Positions 33,126 to 42,747 of a stretch of 64,000 nt of DNA are shown piece by piece (position 1 is the first letter of the stretch; every line of letters begins with the position of its first letter). The DNA lies in the NCBI RefSeq assembly GCF_009192735.1, contig NZ_VTFU01000001.1, forward strand, positions 868,001-932,000, in the 5' to 3' direction. Source of the stretch: Arthrobacter gandavensis (GTDB taxonomy: Bacteria > Actinomycetota > Actinomycetes > Actinomycetales > Micrococcaceae). Position numbers and translations under genes: made by a program. Under the pieces are notes generated by a model that saw only the letters and a program-made list of their open reading frames with translations, was not told the DNA's origin and did not search any database.

Positions 33126-34148
33126 TCAGGGGCCCACTTTCACGGGGGCGCCGGTCAGCAGGGACAGCTGGGCGGCGTCGGCGGCCTGGGACGCAGCCAC
33201 TGAGTCCTCCGGCGGACACGGGTTGTCGCGCCGGCCCAGGACCAGCTCCGCGAAAGCCAGCATTTCCGCTTGGTAGGCCGCGGCGAACCGCTCGGCGAAG
33301 GTCCGGTACGGCGGCTGGCCGGGCATCGCGAAATCCGCCTCGGCGGAACGCACCGCGGCCCGGCCATCCAGGCCCACTGTGACCGAGGACAGGGATCCGC
33401 GCAGCTCCAGGCGCACATCATGGCCGGCGCCGTTGTACCGGGTGGCCGCTACGGTTCCCACTGTGCCATCATCGAGCGTCACCAGCACCAGCCCGGTGTC
33501 GATGTCCCCGGCCCGGCCAATGCCGGGGTCTCCATTGTTGGAGCCGCGGGCATACACCTCCACGATGCTGCGCCCGGTCAGCCACCGCAGGATGTCGAAA
33601 TCGTGCACTGAGCAGTCGCGGAACAGACCCCCGGACGTGGCCAGGAAATCCACCGGGGGCGGAACCATGTCTCCGGTGACGGCGGAGAAGGAATGGATCC
33701 AACCCAGCTCACCGGCCTCCAGCCGGCGCCGGGCCTCCAGATAGCCGGCATCGAACCGCCGCTGGTGTCCCATCTGGACCGTCCCGTGCCGCTCCCGGAC
33801 GTAGTCCACCACGGGGAGGGCGGCGGTTACATCCAGGGCGACGGGTTTTTCGCAGAAGACCGGCACTCCGGCGTCGACTCCTGCCCGGATCAGGTCCGGA
33901 TGCGTGGGTGTGCCGGCGGCGATCACCAGCCCGTCGATCCCCCGGTCCAGCAGCTTCGCCACCGAGGGAACAAACTCTGCGTCCAGGCTTTCCGCCACCT
34001 GCCGCCCGCGGGCTTCGTCCGGGTCCGTAATCAGCAGGGAAATCTCACAGCCCCTGAGCCGGGGATGCCCGGAAAGCGCGGCCAGGTTTCCGGCATGCAG
34101 GACACCGATCCGTCCAACACCGGCCAGCCCCAGCCGCAGCGTCCTCAC
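33126..34148 (-). CDS. Inositol 2-dehydrogenase-like Gfo/Idh/MocA oxidoreductase
   Basis: NAD(P)-dependent dehydrogenase of 340 residues. The N-terminal Rossmann motif is GLAGVGRIGVLHAGNL. Lys in FCEKPVALD and the later GLFRDCSVHDFDILRWL (with the conserved Asp and His) are the catalytic landmarks of inositol dehydrogenases. It would oxidise myo-inositol or an isomer such as scyllo- or D-chiro-inositol. It is last in the ABC importer operon, 45 bases after the ATPase gene, and is a paralogue of the enzyme at 41690-42709. Confidence 0.87.
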   Translation of the reverse strand: MRTLRLGLAGVGRIGVLHAGNLAALSGHPRLRGCEISLLITDPDEARGRQVAESLDAEFVPSVAKLLDRGIDGLVIAAGTPTHPDLIRAGVDAGVPVFCEKPVALDVTAALPVVDYVRERHGTVQMGHQRRFDAGYLEARRRLEAGELGWIHSFSAVTGDMVPPPVDFLATSGGLFRDCSVHDFDILRWLTGRSIVEVYARGSNNGDPGIGRAGDIDTGLVLVTLDDGTVGTVAATRYNGAGHDVRLELRGSLSSVTVGLDGRAAVRSAEADFAMPGQPPYRTFAERFAAAYQAEMLAFAELVLGRRDNPCPPEDSVAASQAADAAQLSLLTGAPVKVGP

Positions 34149-34193
34149 CCGGTGCCTCCGCGGCAGCTCTTCGCGCCGCCGGATCCCCGGTCC

Positions 34194-35102
34194 CTACGCG
34201 CGGCCGGATTCACTGCCGGCCACTTCGGCTTCCACCTCGGCCACCACATCCTGGTGGCTGCCCAGTTCCTCCAGTTCGGAGGCCAGCTCTTCCAGTTCCG
34301 CGCCTCCGGCCATCTGCGCCGTCAGCTGGCCCAGTGTCACGTCCTTCTTGTTGTAGTAGCCAATGGACCGGCCGCGCTTGAGCAGCAGGAACCGGTCGCC
34401 CACCGGGTACGCGTGGTGGGGGTTGTGGGTAATGAAGATGACCCCCAGCCCGCGGTCCCGGGCCTGCAGGATATAACGCAGCACGACGCCGGACTGTTTC
34501 ACTCCCAGCGCCGCGGTCGGTTCGTCCAGGATCAGGACCTTGGCGCCGAAGTGCACGGCACGGGCAATCGCCACACACTGGCGCTCGCCGCCGGACAGCT
34601 GGCCGATGGGCTGTTCAACGTCGCGCAGGTCAATGCCCATGTCCTGCAGTTCCTTCCGCGTGATCTCCTTCATCCGCTGCACGTCCAGGCGCTTAAACGG
34701 CCCGGCTCCGGTGGTGAGCTCGGAGCCGAGGAAGAAGTTCCGCCAGATGGGCATCAGGGAGACGACGGCGAGGTCCTGATACACGGCGGCGATGCCCAGG
34801 TCCAGGGCCTCCCGGGGCGAGGAAAACCGGCGTTCCTCGCCCAGGACCGTGAACGTCCCGCCGTCGTGCGGGTGCAGGCCGGCGATGATCTTGATGAGCG
34901 TGGATTTCCCCGCGCCGTTGTCCCCCAGCACGCAGGTGACGCGGCCGGCGTCGACCTCCAGGGTGACATCCCGCAGCGCGATGATGTTGCCGTAGCGCTT
35001 GCTGACATCCGCCAGCATGAGCAGGTGCCCGTTGGCGGCGTCCGTGGCCTCCGGCGCTCCGCCGTCCGGCCGTGCCGCCGCGCCGCTGTCCAGGGTCTCC
35101 AT
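34194..35102 (-). CDS. Sugar ABC transporter ATPase, single-domain type
   Basis: Cytoplasmic ATPase of 302 residues. Walker A is GDNGAGKST (60-68), the signature is LSGGERQ and Walker B is [12 protein letters not shown]. There is one ABC domain, as in FrcA-type proteins, not two as in RbsA/MglA; two copies would form the dimer. The C-terminal 40 residues are Glu-rich. It lies 15 bases downstream of the permease gene. Confidence 0.92.
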   Translation of the reverse strand: METLDSGAAARPDGGAPEATDAANGHLLMLADVSKRYGNIIALRDVTLEVDAGRVTCVLGDNGAGKSTLIKIIAGLHPHDGGTFTVLGEERRFSSPREALDLGIAAVYQDLAVVSLMPIWRNFFLGSELTTGAGPFKRLDVQRMKEITRKELQDMGIDLRDVEQPIGQLSGGERQCVAIARAVHFGAKVLILDEPTAALGVKQSGVVLRYILQARDRGLGVIFITHNPHHAYPVGDRFLLLKRGRSIGYYNKKDVTLGQLTAQMAGGAELEELASELEELGSHQDVVAEVEAEVAGSESGRA

Positions 35103-35117
35103 AATGATCTCCGTCCG

Positions 35118-36164
35118 CTAGCTCTGTTCGGCCCGGCGTTTGACCACCAGGTTCACGATGGTGGCCAGCAGCAGCATCAGGCCGAGGAAGAACTTGAACC
35201 AGTCCGGGTTCCACTCCGCGTACACGATCCCCTTGTTGGCCATGCCGAAAATGAACGCACCGATCGCACCGCCGACGGCGGAGCCGTAACCGCCGGTCAG
35301 CAGGCACCCGCCGATGACTGCCGCGATGATGTAGAGGAACTCGTTGCCGATGCCTTCACCGGACTGGACCGTGGAGAAGGCGAACAGGTTGTGCATGCCC
35401 AGCAGCCAGGCACAGAAGCCCACGCCCATGAACAGCCCGATTTTGGTTTTCACCACCGGGACTCCGACGGCGCGGGCTGCGTAGGCGTCGCCCCCGGAGG
35501 CGAAGATCCAGTTCCCGATCCGGGTGCGCAGCAGGATCCAGGAGGCCACGGCCACCAGTGCGATCCAGATGAACACGGTGATCCGCACGTCCACTCCCCC
35601 GATGGTGACCGAGGAAGCGAAGACCGCCTTCGCGGAATCGAAGCCGTCCATGGTGGAGATCGACGGCGTGGAGACGCTGCCGCCAATGGCCCGGGTGAGA
35701 CCGAGGTTCAGGCCGGTCAGCATCAGGAAGGTTGCCAGCGTAACGATGAAGGAGGGCAGCTTGGTTTTGATCAGGATCCAGCCGTTGATGAAGCCGATGC
35801 TCAGCGACATCACCAGTGCCAGCGCCACGCCCACCCACACGTTCACTGAGAAATACCAGCTGAACAGCGACGCCATCAGCGCCGAGCTGATCACTGCCAC
35901 GCCGGTGGACAGGTCGAATTCACCGCCGATCATCAGCAGGGAAACCCCCACCGCCATGATGCCGATGGTCGACGCCCCGTACAGGACGGTGGCGATGGAG
36001 CCGGGCTGGAGGAAGATCGGCGCCACGGCCGAAAAGAAGATGAAAAGTGCGATGGCGCCCACGAGCGCCCCGATTTCCGGCCGCCCCAGCAGCTTGGCGA
36101 GCGGGCTTTTGGCGGCGACCCGTTCATCGGCCGCCGGTGCTGCAACAGTCACTGCATTTGCCAT
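35118..36164 (-). CDS. Ribose/inositol-type ABC transporter permease
   Basis: Membrane permease of 348 residues with about ten hydrophobic segments, RbsC/FrcC family. MLIGGEFDLSTGVAVI and TLATFLMLTGLNLGLTRAIGG are family landmarks, and GGCLLTGGYGSAVGGAIGA lies near the end. The frame is open 34 codons upstream, but the ATG at 36164 gives a normal cytoplasmic N-terminus and avoids overlap with the binding-protein gene. Context with inositol genes suggests inositol uptake. Confidence 0.91.
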   Translation of the reverse strand: MANAVTVAAPAADERVAAKSPLAKLLGRPEIGALVGAIALFIFFSAVAPIFLQPGSIATVLYGASTIGIMAVGVSLLMIGGEFDLSTGVAVISSALMASLFSWYFSVNVWVGVALALVMSLSIGFINGWILIKTKLPSFIVTLATFLMLTGLNLGLTRAIGGSVSTPSISTMDGFDSAKAVFASSVTIGGVDVRITVFIWIALVAVASWILLRTRIGNWIFASGGDAYAARAVGVPVVKTKIGLFMGVGFCAWLLGMHNLFAFSTVQSGEGIGNEFLYIIAAVIGGCLLTGGYGSAVGGAIGAFIFGMANKGIVYAEWNPDWFKFFLGLMLLLATIVNLVVKRRAEQS

Positions 36165-36222
36165 GTCAACGGTCGCTTTCTCTGTGCTTGAGCCGTGGCG
36201 CGCCGGAAGCGGGATGGCTCCG

Positions 36223-37218
36223 TCAGCGGATGCCGTCTTCTGCAAACACCGCCACCTGCCCGGCATTCGTGGAGTCGATGATGGTGGGACCGGTCAGCAC
36301 CGGCTGGCCGCCGCCGATCTGGAATCCGCCGCGGGTGTTTTGCCACAGCGCATCAACGGCACCGTACCCCTGCATCCATGGCTGCTGGTCGACGGTAAAG
36401 ATGACTTCGCCGTTGACGATGCGCTCGGCCAGTTCGGCGTTCAGGTCGAAGGACGCCACCTTCGCGTCGCTGCCGGAGGTTGCAACGGCGTTGAGGATGG
36501 TGAGCGTGTACGGGGCGCCCAGGCCAATGACGACGTCGGCGGCGTCGGTGGTCTGGAGCTTTGCCGTCACGGTCGACTCCACCTGGGTCATGTCGGTCCC
36601 CGTCACGTACAGGATTTCCGTTGCCGGAACCTGGGCCTGGACACCGGCGCAGCGGTTCTCCAGCCCGACGTGGCCCTGTTCCTGGATCACGCAGATCGGA
36701 TGCGTATAACCGTCAGCGGCCAGCCGCTGGCCCACGGCCTCGCCGGCAAGGCGTTCGTTGGAACCAAAGTGGGTAAAGGCACCCAATTCCGCCGAACGGT
36801 CCTCGCCGGCGTTCAGGCTCACCACGGGAATGCCGGCGGCCTGGGCCTGCTCCAGTGCGGAGGCCACGGCGTCGGGCTTGGCCAGGGTGACGGCAATGCC
36901 GTCCACGCCCTGCTGGACTGCCTGTTCAATGAGCTGGGCCTGCCGGCCGCCTTCGGGATCGGAGAGGTACTGCAGCTCAACGTTGTCCTTCTCCGACGCT
37001 TCTTCCGCCCCCTTGCGGACGATGTCCCAGAAGGTGTCCCCGGGGGCAGCGTGGGTAATCAGGGCAACGGTGATCCGGTCGGTTCCGGCAACTTGGCCAC
37101 CGCCGTCCCCTCCGGCTTCCGGCTCGCGTCCGCCTGAACCGGAACAGGCAGTCAGGATGAGGGCCGGAACCAGCATGCCGGTTGCTGAGAGTTTCCGCCA
37201 GGAAAGCTTGTGTGACAC
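36223..37218 (-). CDS. Inositol-type ABC sugar-binding lipoprotein
   Basis: Binding protein of 331 residues, family Peripla_BP_4. A GTG start with AAAGGAG 8 bases upstream yields a lipoprotein signal with lipobox LTAC (Cys25), followed by a Gly/Glu linker. Mature landmarks are ITVALITHAAPGDTFWDIVR, GVDGIAVTLAKPDAV and FTVDQQPWMQGYGAVDAL. It delivers sugar to the permease at 35118-36164. It is first in a four-gene operon with promoter elements at 37304-37331 and an operator at 37336-37347. Confidence 0.91.
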   Translation of the reverse strand: MSHKLSWRKLSATGMLVPALILTACSGSGGREPEAGGDGGGQVAGTDRITVALITHAAPGDTFWDIVRKGAEEASEKDNVELQYLSDPEGGRQAQLIEQAVQQGVDGIAVTLAKPDAVASALEQAQAAGIPVVSLNAGEDRSAELGAFTHFGSNERLAGEAVGQRLAADGYTHPICVIQEQGHVGLENRCAGVQAQVPATEILYVTGTDMTQVESTVTAKLQTTDAADVVIGLGAPYTLTILNAVATSGSDAKVASFDLNAELAERIVNGEVIFTVDQQPWMQGYGAVDALWQNTRGGFQIGGGQPVLTGPTIIDSTNAGQVAVFAEDGIR

Positions 37219-37303
37219 GAGAGTCTCCTTTGTCTTCGTGATCCCGCCCCCAACAAGCGGCCTGCCGGAGGGGGCCATGGGCCCGCTTCAGCTTGGAAGA
37301 CCA

Positions 37304-37347
37304 AGAATAGCCACCGGCTTCTTGGAGTCAAGCCAATGTCAGGACAT
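37304..37347 (-). promoter_or_regulatory. Promoter and operator of the inositol ABC operon
   Basis: On the minus strand TTGACT (37326-37331) and TATTCT (37304-37309) are 16 bases apart, a fair -35/-10 pair about 90 bases before the GTG start. Just upstream lies the near-palindrome ATGTCAGGACAT at 37336-37347, the same sequence (in the other orientation) as the one at the gntR promoter. Confidence 0.7.
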
Positions 37348-37417
37348 ATTCCCCCAAAGACTCTTCGACTGTTGCGGAAGCCGCCGCGCAGGCAGCCCGA
37401 AAGCCGGGTGGGTCCGC

Positions 37418-37446
37418 TGTTACAATCAGGAAAAATGTCCTGACAT
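37418..37446 (+). promoter_or_regulatory. gntR promoter with overlapping operator
   Basis: An extended -10 box TGTTACAAT at 37418-37426 is followed 8 bases later by ATGTCCTGACAT (37435-37446), which would cover the transcription start. This is typical of autorepression. No good -35 is seen, as expected for extended -10 promoters. Confidence 0.72.
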
Positions 37447-37520
37447 GGAGATGCGCTTCGGGTGATGTTCCGGTGCATCGTCCGGGGGCAGCAGCAGGCA
37501 AGCACGTGAAGGAGCGGCAC

Positions 37521-38261
37521 ATGGGCGCTGAACTCAACATCCCGATCGACCGGTCCTCACCGGTGCCGCTGTATCACCAGGTTGTCCAGGGCATAGAAGC
37601 AGCGATCCACAGCGGTGCCCTGGAGTACGGATCACGCCTGGACAACGAAATTGAGCTGGCCGCCAAGCTGAAACTGTCCCGCCCCACCATGCGCAAGGCC
37701 ATGGATGAGCTGGTCCGCTCGGGGCTGCTCGTGCGGAAGCGGGGCGTCGGCACCCAGGTGGTGTCCAGTCAGGTTCGGCGCCGGCTGGAGCTGTCCAGCT
37801 TGTACGACGACCTGCAGCGCGGCGGCCAGAAGCCGTCCACTGAAGTGCTGGAATTCCGGCACGGGCCGGCTGAGCCCGAGATTGCCCGGACGTTGGAATT
37901 GCCGGACGGCGTCAATGTTTATCACGTAAAGAGACTGCGCAGTGTGGGCGGCAAACCCCTGGCACTGATGGAAAACTGGGTCCGGAATGACATCACCGAG
38001 ATCACCGAGGATGCGCTCCGCCGGGACGGCCTGTATCAGATCCTTCGGAACGCCGGCGTGAACTTCCGGCTGGCAACCCAGCGGGTGGGTGCCACGGTTG
38101 CGGATGCCAGGCAGGCAGATTTGCTGCACACGTCGCCCGGCGCGGCCCTGGTCACGATGGAACGCACCGCAGTGGACGACGCCGGCCGGAATGTGGAGAC
38201 CGGACGCCATGTGTACCGGGGCGACTCCTACAGCTTTGAAATGACGCTGGTCCAGTCCTAA
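37521..38261 (+). CDS. GntR/HutC-family regulator of the inositol genes
   Basis: Regulator of 246 residues. The N-terminal winged HTH spans about 18-80 (YHQVVQGIEAAIHSGALEYG, AAKLKLSRPTMRKAMDELVR). The C-terminal UTRA domain (about 95-240) has VYHVKRLRSVGGKPLALMEN, typical of the HutC group that senses a small effector. The ATG at 37521 has AAGGAG upstream. The gene lies between the ABC operon and iolB, and similar sites occur at all four inositol promoters. The effector is probably an inositol breakdown product; that is inference. Confidence 0.9.
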   Translation: MGAELNIPIDRSSPVPLYHQVVQGIEAAIHSGALEYGSRLDNEIELAAKLKLSRPTMRKAMDELVRSGLLVRKRGVGTQVVSSQVRRRLELSSLYDDLQRGGQKPSTEVLEFRHGPAEPEIARTLELPDGVNVYHVKRLRSVGGKPLALMENWVRNDITEITEDALRRDGLYQILRNAGVNFRLATQRVGATVADARQADLLHTSPGAALVTMERTAVDDAGRNVETGRHVYRGDSYSFEMTLVQS

Positions 38262-38268
38262 CCGTCCG

Positions 38269-38297
38269 TTGACAGGACATCAGGACATGGCAAGAAT
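38269..38297 (+). promoter_or_regulatory. iolB promoter with operator half-sites
   Basis: TTGACA at 38269-38274 and AAGAAT at 38292-38297 are 17 bases apart. The spacer and -35 contain AGGACAT at 38274-38280 and again at 38282-38288, matching the half-sites of ATGTCAGGACAT found at the gntR and ABC promoters. The promoter therefore carries the repressor site within it. Confidence 0.75.
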
Positions 38298-38342
38298 CGA
38301 CGGGACTTTTCCGTCTGTCCGCCGACACCAAAGGAGCACCTC

Positions 38343-39245
38343 ATGCCGGAAACATCTCAGTGGGTTTATCCCTCGGGCTCAGCCAGCGAGGGCGTATGGC
38401 AGACTTCGCTGGGCGCCGCCGACAGCGCCGTGAAGGTTCCGGGATGGGCCCACACCGGCATCAAGGTCGCGTCCCTTGCTCCCGGCCAGTCCGTGACGCT
38501 GTCCGGCGGGCAGGAGGAACGCCTGGTCATTCCCCTCGAGGGAGCCTGCACCGTCACTGCCGACGGCACAAAGTATGAACTCCGCGGCAGACGCTCGGTC
38601 TTTGCCGGACCCACTGACGTCCTGTACTCCGGGGTCGGCACTCCCCTGACCCTTTCCTCGGAGGACGGCGGACGGTTTGCCATTGCCCTGGCGCCGGCAT
38701 CCGCCAGCTACCCGGTCCGGCTGGTCACTGCCGAGGAAACACCGCGGGAACTGCGCGGATCCGGGGTGTGCTCGCGCCAGGTCCACAACTTCGGCACGCC
38801 GGGAACGCTTGAGGCGGACCGCTTCATCGTCTGCGAGGTCATCACCCCGGCCGGCAACTGGTCTTCCTATCCCCCGCACAAGCATGACGAGGAGAAGGAC
38901 GGCGAAACCAGCCTGGAGGAGATTTACTACTTCGAGACACAGACAGCTGCCGGGGCGCCGGCATCCCCAGGTGCGGACCCCATGGGATATGCGCGGGTTT
39001 ACGCCTCAGACGAGCGGCCCATCGATGTCAGTGCCGAGGTGCGCACCGGCGACGTCGTCCTGGTCCCCTATGGCTGGCATGGTCCCGCCATGGCGGTGCC
39101 GGGCTACGACCTGTACTACCTCAACGTGATGGCCGGTCCCGGCCGGGTGCGGGAGTGGCTGATCAGCGACGACCCGCACCACGGCTGGATCCGGCAAACC
39201 TGGGACAGCGAGCCCATGGATCCGCGGCTTCCCTTCACCTCCTAG
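38343..39245 (+). CDS. iolB: 5-deoxy-glucuronate isomerase
   Basis: Cupin isomerase of 300 residues, third-stage enzyme of myo-inositol catabolism, converting 5-deoxy-glucuronate to 5-dehydro-2-deoxy-gluconate. The C-terminal cupin has the metal-binding [20 protein letters not shown] and [20 protein letters not shown], both characteristic. AAAGGAG precedes the ATG. It is the only inositol enzyme gene on the plus strand, and its stop shares the CTAG at 39242-39245 with the convergent transporter gene. Confidence 0.95.
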   Translation: MPETSQWVYPSGSASEGVWQTSLGAADSAVKVPGWAHTGIKVASLAPGQSVTLSGGQEERLVIPLEGACTVTADGTKYELRGRRSVFAGPTDVLYSGVGTPLTLSSEDGGRFAIALAPASASYPVRLVTAEETPRELRGSGVCSRQVHNFGTPGTLEADRFIVCEVITPAGNWSSYPPHKHDEEKDGETSLEEIYYFETQTAAGAPASPGADPMGYARVYASDERPIDVSAEVRTGDVVLVPYGWHGPAMAVPGYDLYYLNVMAGPGRVREWLISDDPHHGWIRQTWDSEPMDPRLPFTS

Positions 39246-40732
39246 CCAAGGGCCGGAGCGACCGTGGGACCCTGCCGGCGCAGGGCTGCGGCGTCCCGGG
39301 TGTGGAACTGCTCTTCCAGTTCCTCCAGCGACTTCCCCCTGGTTTCGGGAAGGTAGGCCTTCACGAACAGCACGGCAAAGACGCCCAATCCCGCGAACAG
39401 GAAGAAGGTTCCGGAAATCCCGATGGCTGCGGTGAGCACCGGGAAGCTGAATCCGACGGCGAAATTGACCATCCAGAGGATGAACGCGGTGCTGCCCATG
39501 CCCAGTCCGCGGATCCGCAGCGGGAAAATTTCCGAGAGCATCAGCCACGTGACCGGGGAAATGGCTCCCTGCTGGAAAGCGAGGAACGAAACAGTCAGCG
39601 CCAGGATCACGAATCCGCGCCCGGTTCCCTCGGGCAGCACCAGGGAGAAGACCCCGATCAGGGCGAGCACCACGATGGTGCCCATTTGTCCGATCATCAG
39701 CATCGGACGCCGTCCCACCCGGCCAAGGAGCCAAATGCCGACAAAAGTTGCCAGCACCGAGATCACTCCGTTGGCAATGTTGGCCGTCAGCGCCGCTTCG
39801 GTGCCGAATCCGGATGACTTCAGGATTTCCGTTCCATAGTACATGATCGAGTTCACGCCGGTGATCTGCTGGCAGATGGCGACGCCGACGCCGATAAGGA
39901 AGATCCGGCGCATCCACGGCACGTTGAGATCCCGGATGGATCCCTTTTTGGCTTCATAGTCCTCCCGGGCCAAATGCCGGACCTCGTCGAATTCCTTGCG
40001 GGCGGTGGCTTCCGTGCGGATTTTCTTCAGCACCTCGAAGGCTTCGGGGAAGCTCCCGATCGAGGCAAGCCAGCGAGGGCTTTCCGGCACCCGCAGCATC
40101 CCCAGCCACAACCCGATGGCCGGCAGGGTGGCCAGCACCAGCATCCAGCGCCAGATGCCGAGGTTCTCACCCCAGATGTTGCCCAGCACGGCATTGGTGA
40201 TGAAGGCCAGCAGCTGACCGGAGACAATCATCAGTTCGTTCCGGGTCACCATCTGGCCACGCAGGTGTGCCGGTGACATCTCGGCAAGGAACACCGGAAC
40301 CATGGCCGATGCTCCACCCACGGCCAGCCCGAGGATAAACCGGAACATCACAGTGATTTCCACATTCGGCGCCAGCGATACGCCGATGGTGCCCAGCAGG
40401 AAGACGGCGGCCAGTCCCATGATCAGCCGGCGCCGGCCGAACCGGTCCGCGAGCCGTCCGCCGGTGATGGCGCCGAACGCCGCCCCCACCAGCAGTGAAC
40501 TGGTCACTAGGCCGGTGGTGACCGGCGTCAGGCCAAGGTCCTCCTCCATGAAGGGCAGGGCGCCGTTGATGACGCCGGTGTCGTACCCGAACAGCAGGCC
40601 GCCGAGGGTGCTGACGGCGGCGATCCGCTTCAGCTGCCTGTTGGGTTTCCGTTCATCATCCGGCCCGGCCTGTCCGGTCCCGGCAGGACTGTCGGGCTGA
40701 AGTTCCTCGTTGGGCTGGCTGGTCGCACTCAT
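39242..40732 (-). CDS. iolT: MFS sugar porter, inositol transporter-like
   Basis: Twelve-helix proton symporter of 496 residues in the sugar porter family. [35 protein letters not shown] and [11 protein letters not shown] are the hallmark motifs, and the end motif is [13 protein letters not shown]. Its gene overlaps the preceding one as ATGA and is last in the iol operon, so inositol import is likely. It is a second uptake route besides the ABC system. The symbol is by homology and context. Confidence 0.88.
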   Translation of the reverse strand: MSATSQPNEELQPDSPAGTGQAGPDDERKPNRQLKRIAAVSTLGGLLFGYDTGVINGALPFMEEDLGLTPVTTGLVTSSLLVGAAFGAITGGRLADRFGRRRLIMGLAAVFLLGTIGVSLAPNVEITVMFRFILGLAVGGASAMVPVFLAEMSPAHLRGQMVTRNELMIVSGQLLAFITNAVLGNIWGENLGIWRWMLVLATLPAIGLWLGMLRVPESPRWLASIGSFPEAFEVLKKIRTEATARKEFDEVRHLAREDYEAKKGSIRDLNVPWMRRIFLIGVGVAICQQITGVNSIMYYGTEILKSSGFGTEAALTANIANGVISVLATFVGIWLLGRVGRRPMLMIGQMGTIVVLALIGVFSLVLPEGTGRGFVILALTVSFLAFQQGAISPVTWLMLSEIFPLRIRGLGMGSTAFILWMVNFAVGFSFPVLTAAIGISGTFFLFAGLGVFAVLFVKAYLPETRGKSLEELEEQFHTRDAAALRRQGPTVAPALG

Positions 40733-41676
40733 GGTTCCTCCGTTCCTTCCCGGTCTCCCCCGTGTCTTCCCCCGTGTCCTCCCGCATGTCCTCCCCCGTG
40801 TCCTCCCCCGTAACCGCCGGCCAGATCCTTCATAGCGGCCAATTGATAGCGCGATACGTCGGCGGCATTCTCGTTTTCGGCAAAAACGCTCGAGACCATC
40901 ACCGTTTCCGGCCGGTCCAGGAAGCCGTTGCCGGCCAGCGCCCCAAAGAGCTCCGGCCAGTCCACATCGCCGTCGCCAATTTTCAGGTGCTGATGCACCC
41001 GCACCGAGTTGCCCGGCGGGTTGGTGATGTAGCGCAGCCCCGATGACGCGGTGTGGTTCATGGTGTCGGCAATGTGGACCACCCGCAGGCGCTCCCCGGC
41101 AGCGGCGATGATGTCAGCCGGCGGGTCCACCATGTGAAAGGTATGGGCAGCCACATAGACCATGCCAAGATTCGGGGAGTTCACGCCGCGGATAACCCGC
41201 CATGCGGCGATGCCTTCCTCCACAAAGTCATCCGGATGCGGGTCGATGGCCACGTGCACCCCCTCACGTTCAAAGAGCGGCACCAGTTCCTCCATCGACC
41301 GGTAAAACGCCGCCTCGGATTCCTCCGGCTGCTCGGGCCGGCCGCCAAACTCGGTGTTCAGCTGGGTAACGCCGAGGTCGACGGCGATCTGCACCGCGCG
41401 TTTCCAGTAGCCGACGGCGGCCTGCCGCAGGTTTTCGTCCGGTGAGGACCAGCGCAGCACAGGCAGGACCGAGGCGATTTCCACCGAGGCTTCGGCGCAG
41501 GCCTTCCGCAGATCCGCCACCAGGGCGTCGTCGGCCTTGGGATGGGTGAAGAAGGGCAGCACATCGGGATGCGGGGTGAGCTGGAGATACTCATAGCCAA
41601 GTTCAGCAGCCAGGCGTGGAAAGTCCAGCACGCCGTGGGTGCGGTGGAACGGGGTGGGGTCCAGGGCAATTTTCAT
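40729..41676 (-). CDS. TIM-barrel sugar epimerase/isomerase with Gly/His-rich tail
   Basis: Xylose isomerase-like barrel of 315 residues. [18 protein letters not shown] and [15 protein letters not shown] carry metal-binding acidic and histidine residues, and [11 protein letters not shown] is near the C-terminal edge of the barrel. It could be IolI-type (inosose isomerase) or a related epimerase. After the barrel, a tail [21 protein letters not shown] follows, encoded by 12-base tandem repeats at 40756-40815, possibly metal-binding. GGAAGG precedes the ATG at 41676; the frame is open upstream but overlaps iolG. Confidence 0.82.
   Translation of the reverse strand: MKIALDPTPFHRTHGVLDFPRLAAELGYEYLQLTPHPDVLPFFTHPKADDALVADLRKACAEASVEIASVLPVLRWSSPDENLRQAAVGYWKRAVQIAVDLGVTQLNTEFGGRPEQPEESEAAFYRSMEELVPLFEREGVHVAIDPHPDDFVEEGIAAWRVIRGVNSPNLGMVYVAAHTFHMVDPPADIIAAAGERLRVVHIADTMNHTASSGLRYITNPPGNSVRVHQHLKIGDGDVDWPELFGALAGNGFLDRPETVMVSSVFAENENAADVSRYQLAAMKDLAGGYGGGHGGGHAGGHGGRHGGDREGTEEP
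40756..40815. repeat. Five 12-base tandem repeats in the 3' end of the TIM-barrel gene
   Basis: Five copies of a unit TCCCCCGTGTCC, some with one to four changes, start at 40756, 40768, 40780, 40792 and 40804. As the unit is in frame, each adds four residues of Gly and His. Copy number could vary by slippage. Confidence 0.85.
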
Positions 41677-41689
41677 CGGAAGCCCTTCC

Positions 41690-42709
41690 TCAGGCCTGAA
41701 GATACAGCGATGGTTTGTCGTTGAGGGTGACGGCAACGCTGCGGCCGGTCCGCTGTGCCTCAACCCCGGCCTCGCAGCATGCAGCCGCCGCGTATCCGTC
41801 CCAGGCACCGGGCCCGTCGATGCCGCCGCGCCGGGCAGCGTCCACCCAGGCCTGGACCTCGCGGTCATAGGCGGTGCTGAAGCGCGCGGCGAAGCCGGGA
41901 CTGACCGGTCCTCCCCACCGGCCCTGCGTGCTGAGGTACGGGCCGGCGTCGTTCCCGATGCGGAAGATGCCCTGCTCGAACACCGCCTGGGTGGCCACCT
42001 CATAGCCGAACTCGGCATTGACGTAGATCTCCACGTCCGCGAGCACCCCGGACTCCGTTTCGAGCAGCACATGCTGCGGATCCTGCTGGCCGGCAGGGGC
42101 GTTGCGGGTGGCCTTGCCGGTTCGGACCTGGACGGAGACGATTTCTTCGCCGGTGAAGAACCGCACGGCGTCGAACTCGTGCACCACCGAGTCATTGATC
42201 AGCATCTCGTTGGTGAATCCAGGGGGTGTGGACGGATTGCGGTGCTGGTGGTGCAGCATCAGCACCTCCCCCAGCTCTCCCCCGCGGATCAGCGCCTGCA
42301 GCTGCGCGTATTCGGCGTCGTACCGGCGCATGAAGCCGACCTGGATGCGCTGGCGGCCCAGCTTTTCCTCAGCCTGCACCACCCGCCAGGCCGATGCCGA
42401 GTCAGGCGTCAGCGGTTTTTCGCACAGGACGGGCAGATCGCGGCCCAGGATGGCGTGCAGGGCATCTTCGTGCAGGAACCCCGGGGTGGCGAGCAGCACC
42501 GCGTCCGTGTCCGGGTTCTCCAACGCCTCCTCCACACTGCTCATGGCGGCTGCGCCTGGAATGCCGGCCACGGCGGCAGCGGCACGGTCCGGATCAATGT
42601 CGACGACGGCGGAGACCTCCGCTCCGTGGATGCGCCGGTCCAGGCGCTGGATGTGGTCAACGCCCATGCGGCCGGCACCGATGACGGCGACGCGGAGATT
42701 CTGGCTCAT
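41690..42709 (-). CDS. iolG: Myo-inositol 2-dehydrogenase
   Basis: Gfo/Idh/MocA dehydrogenase of 339 residues, first step of inositol catabolism (myo-inositol to scyllo-inosose). The Rossmann motif is VIGAGRMGVDHI, the catalytic Lys is in LCEKPLTPD, and INDSVVHEFDAVRFF contains the conserved Asp and His. It lies inside the iol operon, 38 bases after the IolE-like gene and 13 bases before the TIM-barrel gene. The symbol is justified by the operon context. Confidence 0.9.
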   Translation of the reverse strand: MSQNLRVAVIGAGRMGVDHIQRLDRRIHGAEVSAVVDIDPDRAAAAVAGIPGAAAMSSVEEALENPDTDAVLLATPGFLHEDALHAILGRDLPVLCEKPLTPDSASAWRVVQAEEKLGRQRIQVGFMRRYDAEYAQLQALIRGGELGEVLMLHHQHRNPSTPPGFTNEMLINDSVVHEFDAVRFFTGEEIVSVQVRTGKATRNAPAGQQDPQHVLLETESGVLADVEIYVNAEFGYEVATQAVFEQGIFRIGNDAGPYLSTQGRWGGPVSPGFAARFSTAYDREVQAWVDAARRGGIDGPGAWDGYAAAACCEAGVEAQRTGRSVAVTLNDKPSLYLQA

Positions 42710-42747
42710 CGGAGCCTCCTTCGGGTGGGGTGTGGAGCTGCAGGGGG

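Noticed and set aside
33693-35849. Plus-strand 718-codon frame opposite the inositol ABC genes
   Set aside because: His/Gln/Asp-rich translation without domain features; it is the antisense shadow of ATPase and permease genes.
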